From assembly GCA_029862725.1 (NCBI GenBank), contig JAOTWT010000144.1, forward strand, positions 1 through 7,229: a stretch of DNA of 7,229 bases, written 5' to 3'. The position numbers and the translations under genes are program-made. The stretch's first letter is position 1. Each line of letters begins with the position of its first letter. Source of the stretch: Acidobacteriota bacterium (lineage in GTDB: Bacteria > Acidobacteriota > Blastocatellia > Pyrinomonadales > Pyrinomonadaceae). Of the stretch, positions 5,679-7,229 are shown in pieces. The notes under the pieces were generated by a model, which did not search any database, was not told the DNA's origin, and saw only the letters and a list, made by a program, of their open reading frames with translations.

Positions 5679-7229
5679 AAGGATTGTTTAGGATCGCATT
5701 TGTGACGGCGTTGTTGGCGCTTGGTACAAGTGTATGTTTTGGCCAGTCATTAACCGGAACCGTACGTGATTCCAACGGCGATTCGGTTGCGGATGCCGAC
5801 GTCGTATTGACCCGGAAATCGAACTCATCTTTTCTTCGTGCAACAAGCGGTGAGAACGGACAGTTTGTGTTCAACGACCTGCGTCCGGGAAAATACAGCA
5901 TCGATGTGTCTGCGGCCGGCTTTAAGGGATGGACACAGTCTCTGATCGTCGATTCTCAGGTGGAGTTGGTCGCCGAGTTGGAACCGGCCAATATCGCCGA
6001 GATCGTATCCGTTTCCTCCAATTTTCTGGCTGGGACGCGGGAAGCGCTCGAACAAACGCCGGGGTCGATCCAGACTTTGTCGAAGTCCGAGCTTGAATTG
6101 TCGAGGGTCTTCAATTTTTCTGAAGCTCTCCGAAAAATTTCGGGTGTAAGTATCAGAAACGAGGAAGGCTTTGGTTTACGGCCCAATATTTCAATTCGCG
6201 GTTCGGACCCCACACGGTCGCGCAAGGTACTGCTGCTTGAAGACGGGATTCCGCTGGCCTATGCGCCCTACGGTGACAACTCTTCGTATTATCACCCTCC
6301 CATCGAGCGATTTCAGTCCGTCGAAGTTTTGAAGGGATCCGGGCAAATAAGTTACGGTCCGGTCACCGTTGCCGGTGTTGTGAACTATCTTACGCCGAAC
6401 CCCGCGACGATTCCGGAGTTCACATTTAAGGTCACGGGAGGAAATCGAAATTTCCTGAATTCCAGCGCTGGGATTAGCGGCACTTTTGGAAAAACAGGAG
6501 TGATCGCCAATTTCACCAGAAAACAAGGCGACGGTTCAAGGGAGAATATTAAAGCTGGCATCAATGATTTCAGTACGAAAGTCATCCAGACGATCAACGG
6601 TTCCAATGTGCTTACATTCAAGTACTCGCATTTTGATGAAAGCTCGCGGGTAACCTATTCCGGTTTGACTGAAGCGGAATTTGCAGAGGATCCAAGGCAA
6701 AACCCGTTTCGAAATGACGACCTCGAATTCTTCCGGGAGGGATTCTCGGCTTCGCACACGGGTATCATCGGTTCGTCGTCGTCAATTACCACTACTTTTT
6801 ACACGAGCTATTTTTCGAGGGATTGGTGGCGCCAGTCCTCAAACTCCTCTCAACGGCCGAATCGAGCCGGTGTTGATCCCGATTGCACGGGGATGCTGGA
6901 CTTAAACACGACCTGCGGCATCATCGGTACCCCTCGTGATTTCCGTACCTTCGGAATTGAGCCCCGGTTTAACACCTCATTTGACACCGGCACGATCCGA
7001 AGCGTTCTTTCAGCAGGTTTCCGGGTGCATTACGAGACACAGGACCGTCGAAGTTATGACGGTGATACACCTTTTTCGAGAGAGGAGGGAAGCGAACTTA
7101 AGGAAAAGAACCTCCGCAATGCTCTCGCTTTTTCCTCATTCATTCAAAACCGTTTTATCTGGAACAATCTTTCCATAACTCCCGGCATCAGGATCGAGAG
7201 AGTCCGGTTCGAGCGAAATAACCTCCTCA
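5675..7229 (+). CDS. TonB-dependent outer-membrane receptor, FecA-like (3' end outside the window)
   Basis: This is an outer-membrane beta-barrel that takes up a ligand with energy from TonB-ExbBD. The frame stays open for 518 codons to the window edge. Residues 1-23 form a signal peptide (VCFG then QS). A carboxypeptidase-regulatory-like beta domain spans about 25-100 (LTGTVRDSNGDSVADADVVL, GQFVFNDLRPGKYSIDV). EIVSVSS (about 109-115) is a possible TonB box. The plug runs to about 245. It contains EALRKISGVSIR, RPNISIRGSDPTRSRKVLLL with EDGIPLAYAPYGD, and VEVLKGSGQISYGP ahead of GVVNYLTP. The plug most resembles ferric-citrate receptors of the FecA type. The rest is the start of the barrel. 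The substrate could be a siderophore, another metal chelate or a carbohydrate; no Fur box or sigma/anti-sigma pair is seen. The ATG at 5675 is fixed by the signal peptide and an upstream in-frame stop at 5648. Confidence 0.93.
   Translation, partial: MKGLFRIAFVTALLALGTSVCFGQSLTGTVRDSNGDSVADADVVLTRKSNSSFLRATSGENGQFVFNDLRPGKYSIDVSAAGFKGWTQSLIVDSQVELVAELEPANIAEIVSVSSNFLAGTREALEQTPGSIQTLSKSELELSRVFNFSEALRKISGVSIRNEEGFGLRPNISIRGSDPTRSRKVLLLEDGIPLAYAPYGDNSSYYHPPIERFQSVEVLKGSGQISYGPVTVAGVVNYLTPNPATIPEFTFKVTGGNRNFLNSSAGISGTFGKTGVIANFTRKQGDGSRENIKAGINDFSTKVIQTINGSNVLTFKYSHFDESSRVTYSGLTEAEFAEDPRQNPFRNDDLEFFREGFSASHTGIIGSSSSITTTFYTSYFSRDWWRQSSNSSQRPNRAGVDPDCTGMLDLNTTCGIIGTPRDFRTFGIEPRFNTSFDTGTIRSVLSAGFRVHYETQDRRSYDGDTPFSREEGSELKEKNLRNALAFSSFIQNRFIWNNLSITPGIRIERVRFERNNLL

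Overview
The window reads as a bacterial chromosome of intermediate base composition. The best guess is an Acidobacteriota relative of the Blastocatellia/Pyrinomonadaceae type. The basis is a secreted matrixin-type protease with a carboxypeptidase-regulatory-like module, a TonB-dependent receptor with the same kind of N-terminal module, and a small double zinc-ribbon protein. This placement is inference from gene style; there is no rRNA or other decisive marker. No mobile element, CRISPR array, tRNA or rRNA was seen.

Left part (1-1766, + strand): the 3' end of an unrecognised gene, a 73-residue protein with two membrane segments, and 9 bp later a secreted zinc metalloprotease with an intact HExxHxxGxxH site and Met-turn. 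The tight spacing suggests that the last two are co-transcribed.

Middle (1767-2536): the gap after the protease holds what looks like a free-standing small RNA of about 90 nt. It has its own promoter, three consecutive hairpins and a terminal hairpin with a U-rich tail. It is followed by a convergent (- strand) gene for a two-zinc-ribbon protein. The 145 bp between that gene and purD carries back-to-back promoter-like elements.

Right-centre (2537-5492, + strand): a compact operon of purD (purine biosynthesis), a YhhQ-type queuosine-precursor transporter and a deoxyhypusine-synthase-like protein, with gaps of 1 and 3 bp. The third protein has the DHS-like layout but appears to lack the catalytic lysine, so its reaction is unknown. 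purD and the transporter both touch purine or deazapurine chemistry, but a shared pathway for all three is only a guess.

Right end (5493-7229, + strand): a near-consensus sigma-70 promoter, a leader of about 98 nt with a possible short coupled leader ORF, and a FecA-like TonB-dependent receptor that runs off the window.

The most interesting items are the unassigned small RNA (loop 1 can pair with loop 2, and loop 1 is C-rich and anti-Shine-Dalgarno-like), the lysine-less DHS-like protein inside a purD operon, and the possible leader ORF whose stop overlaps the receptor start.
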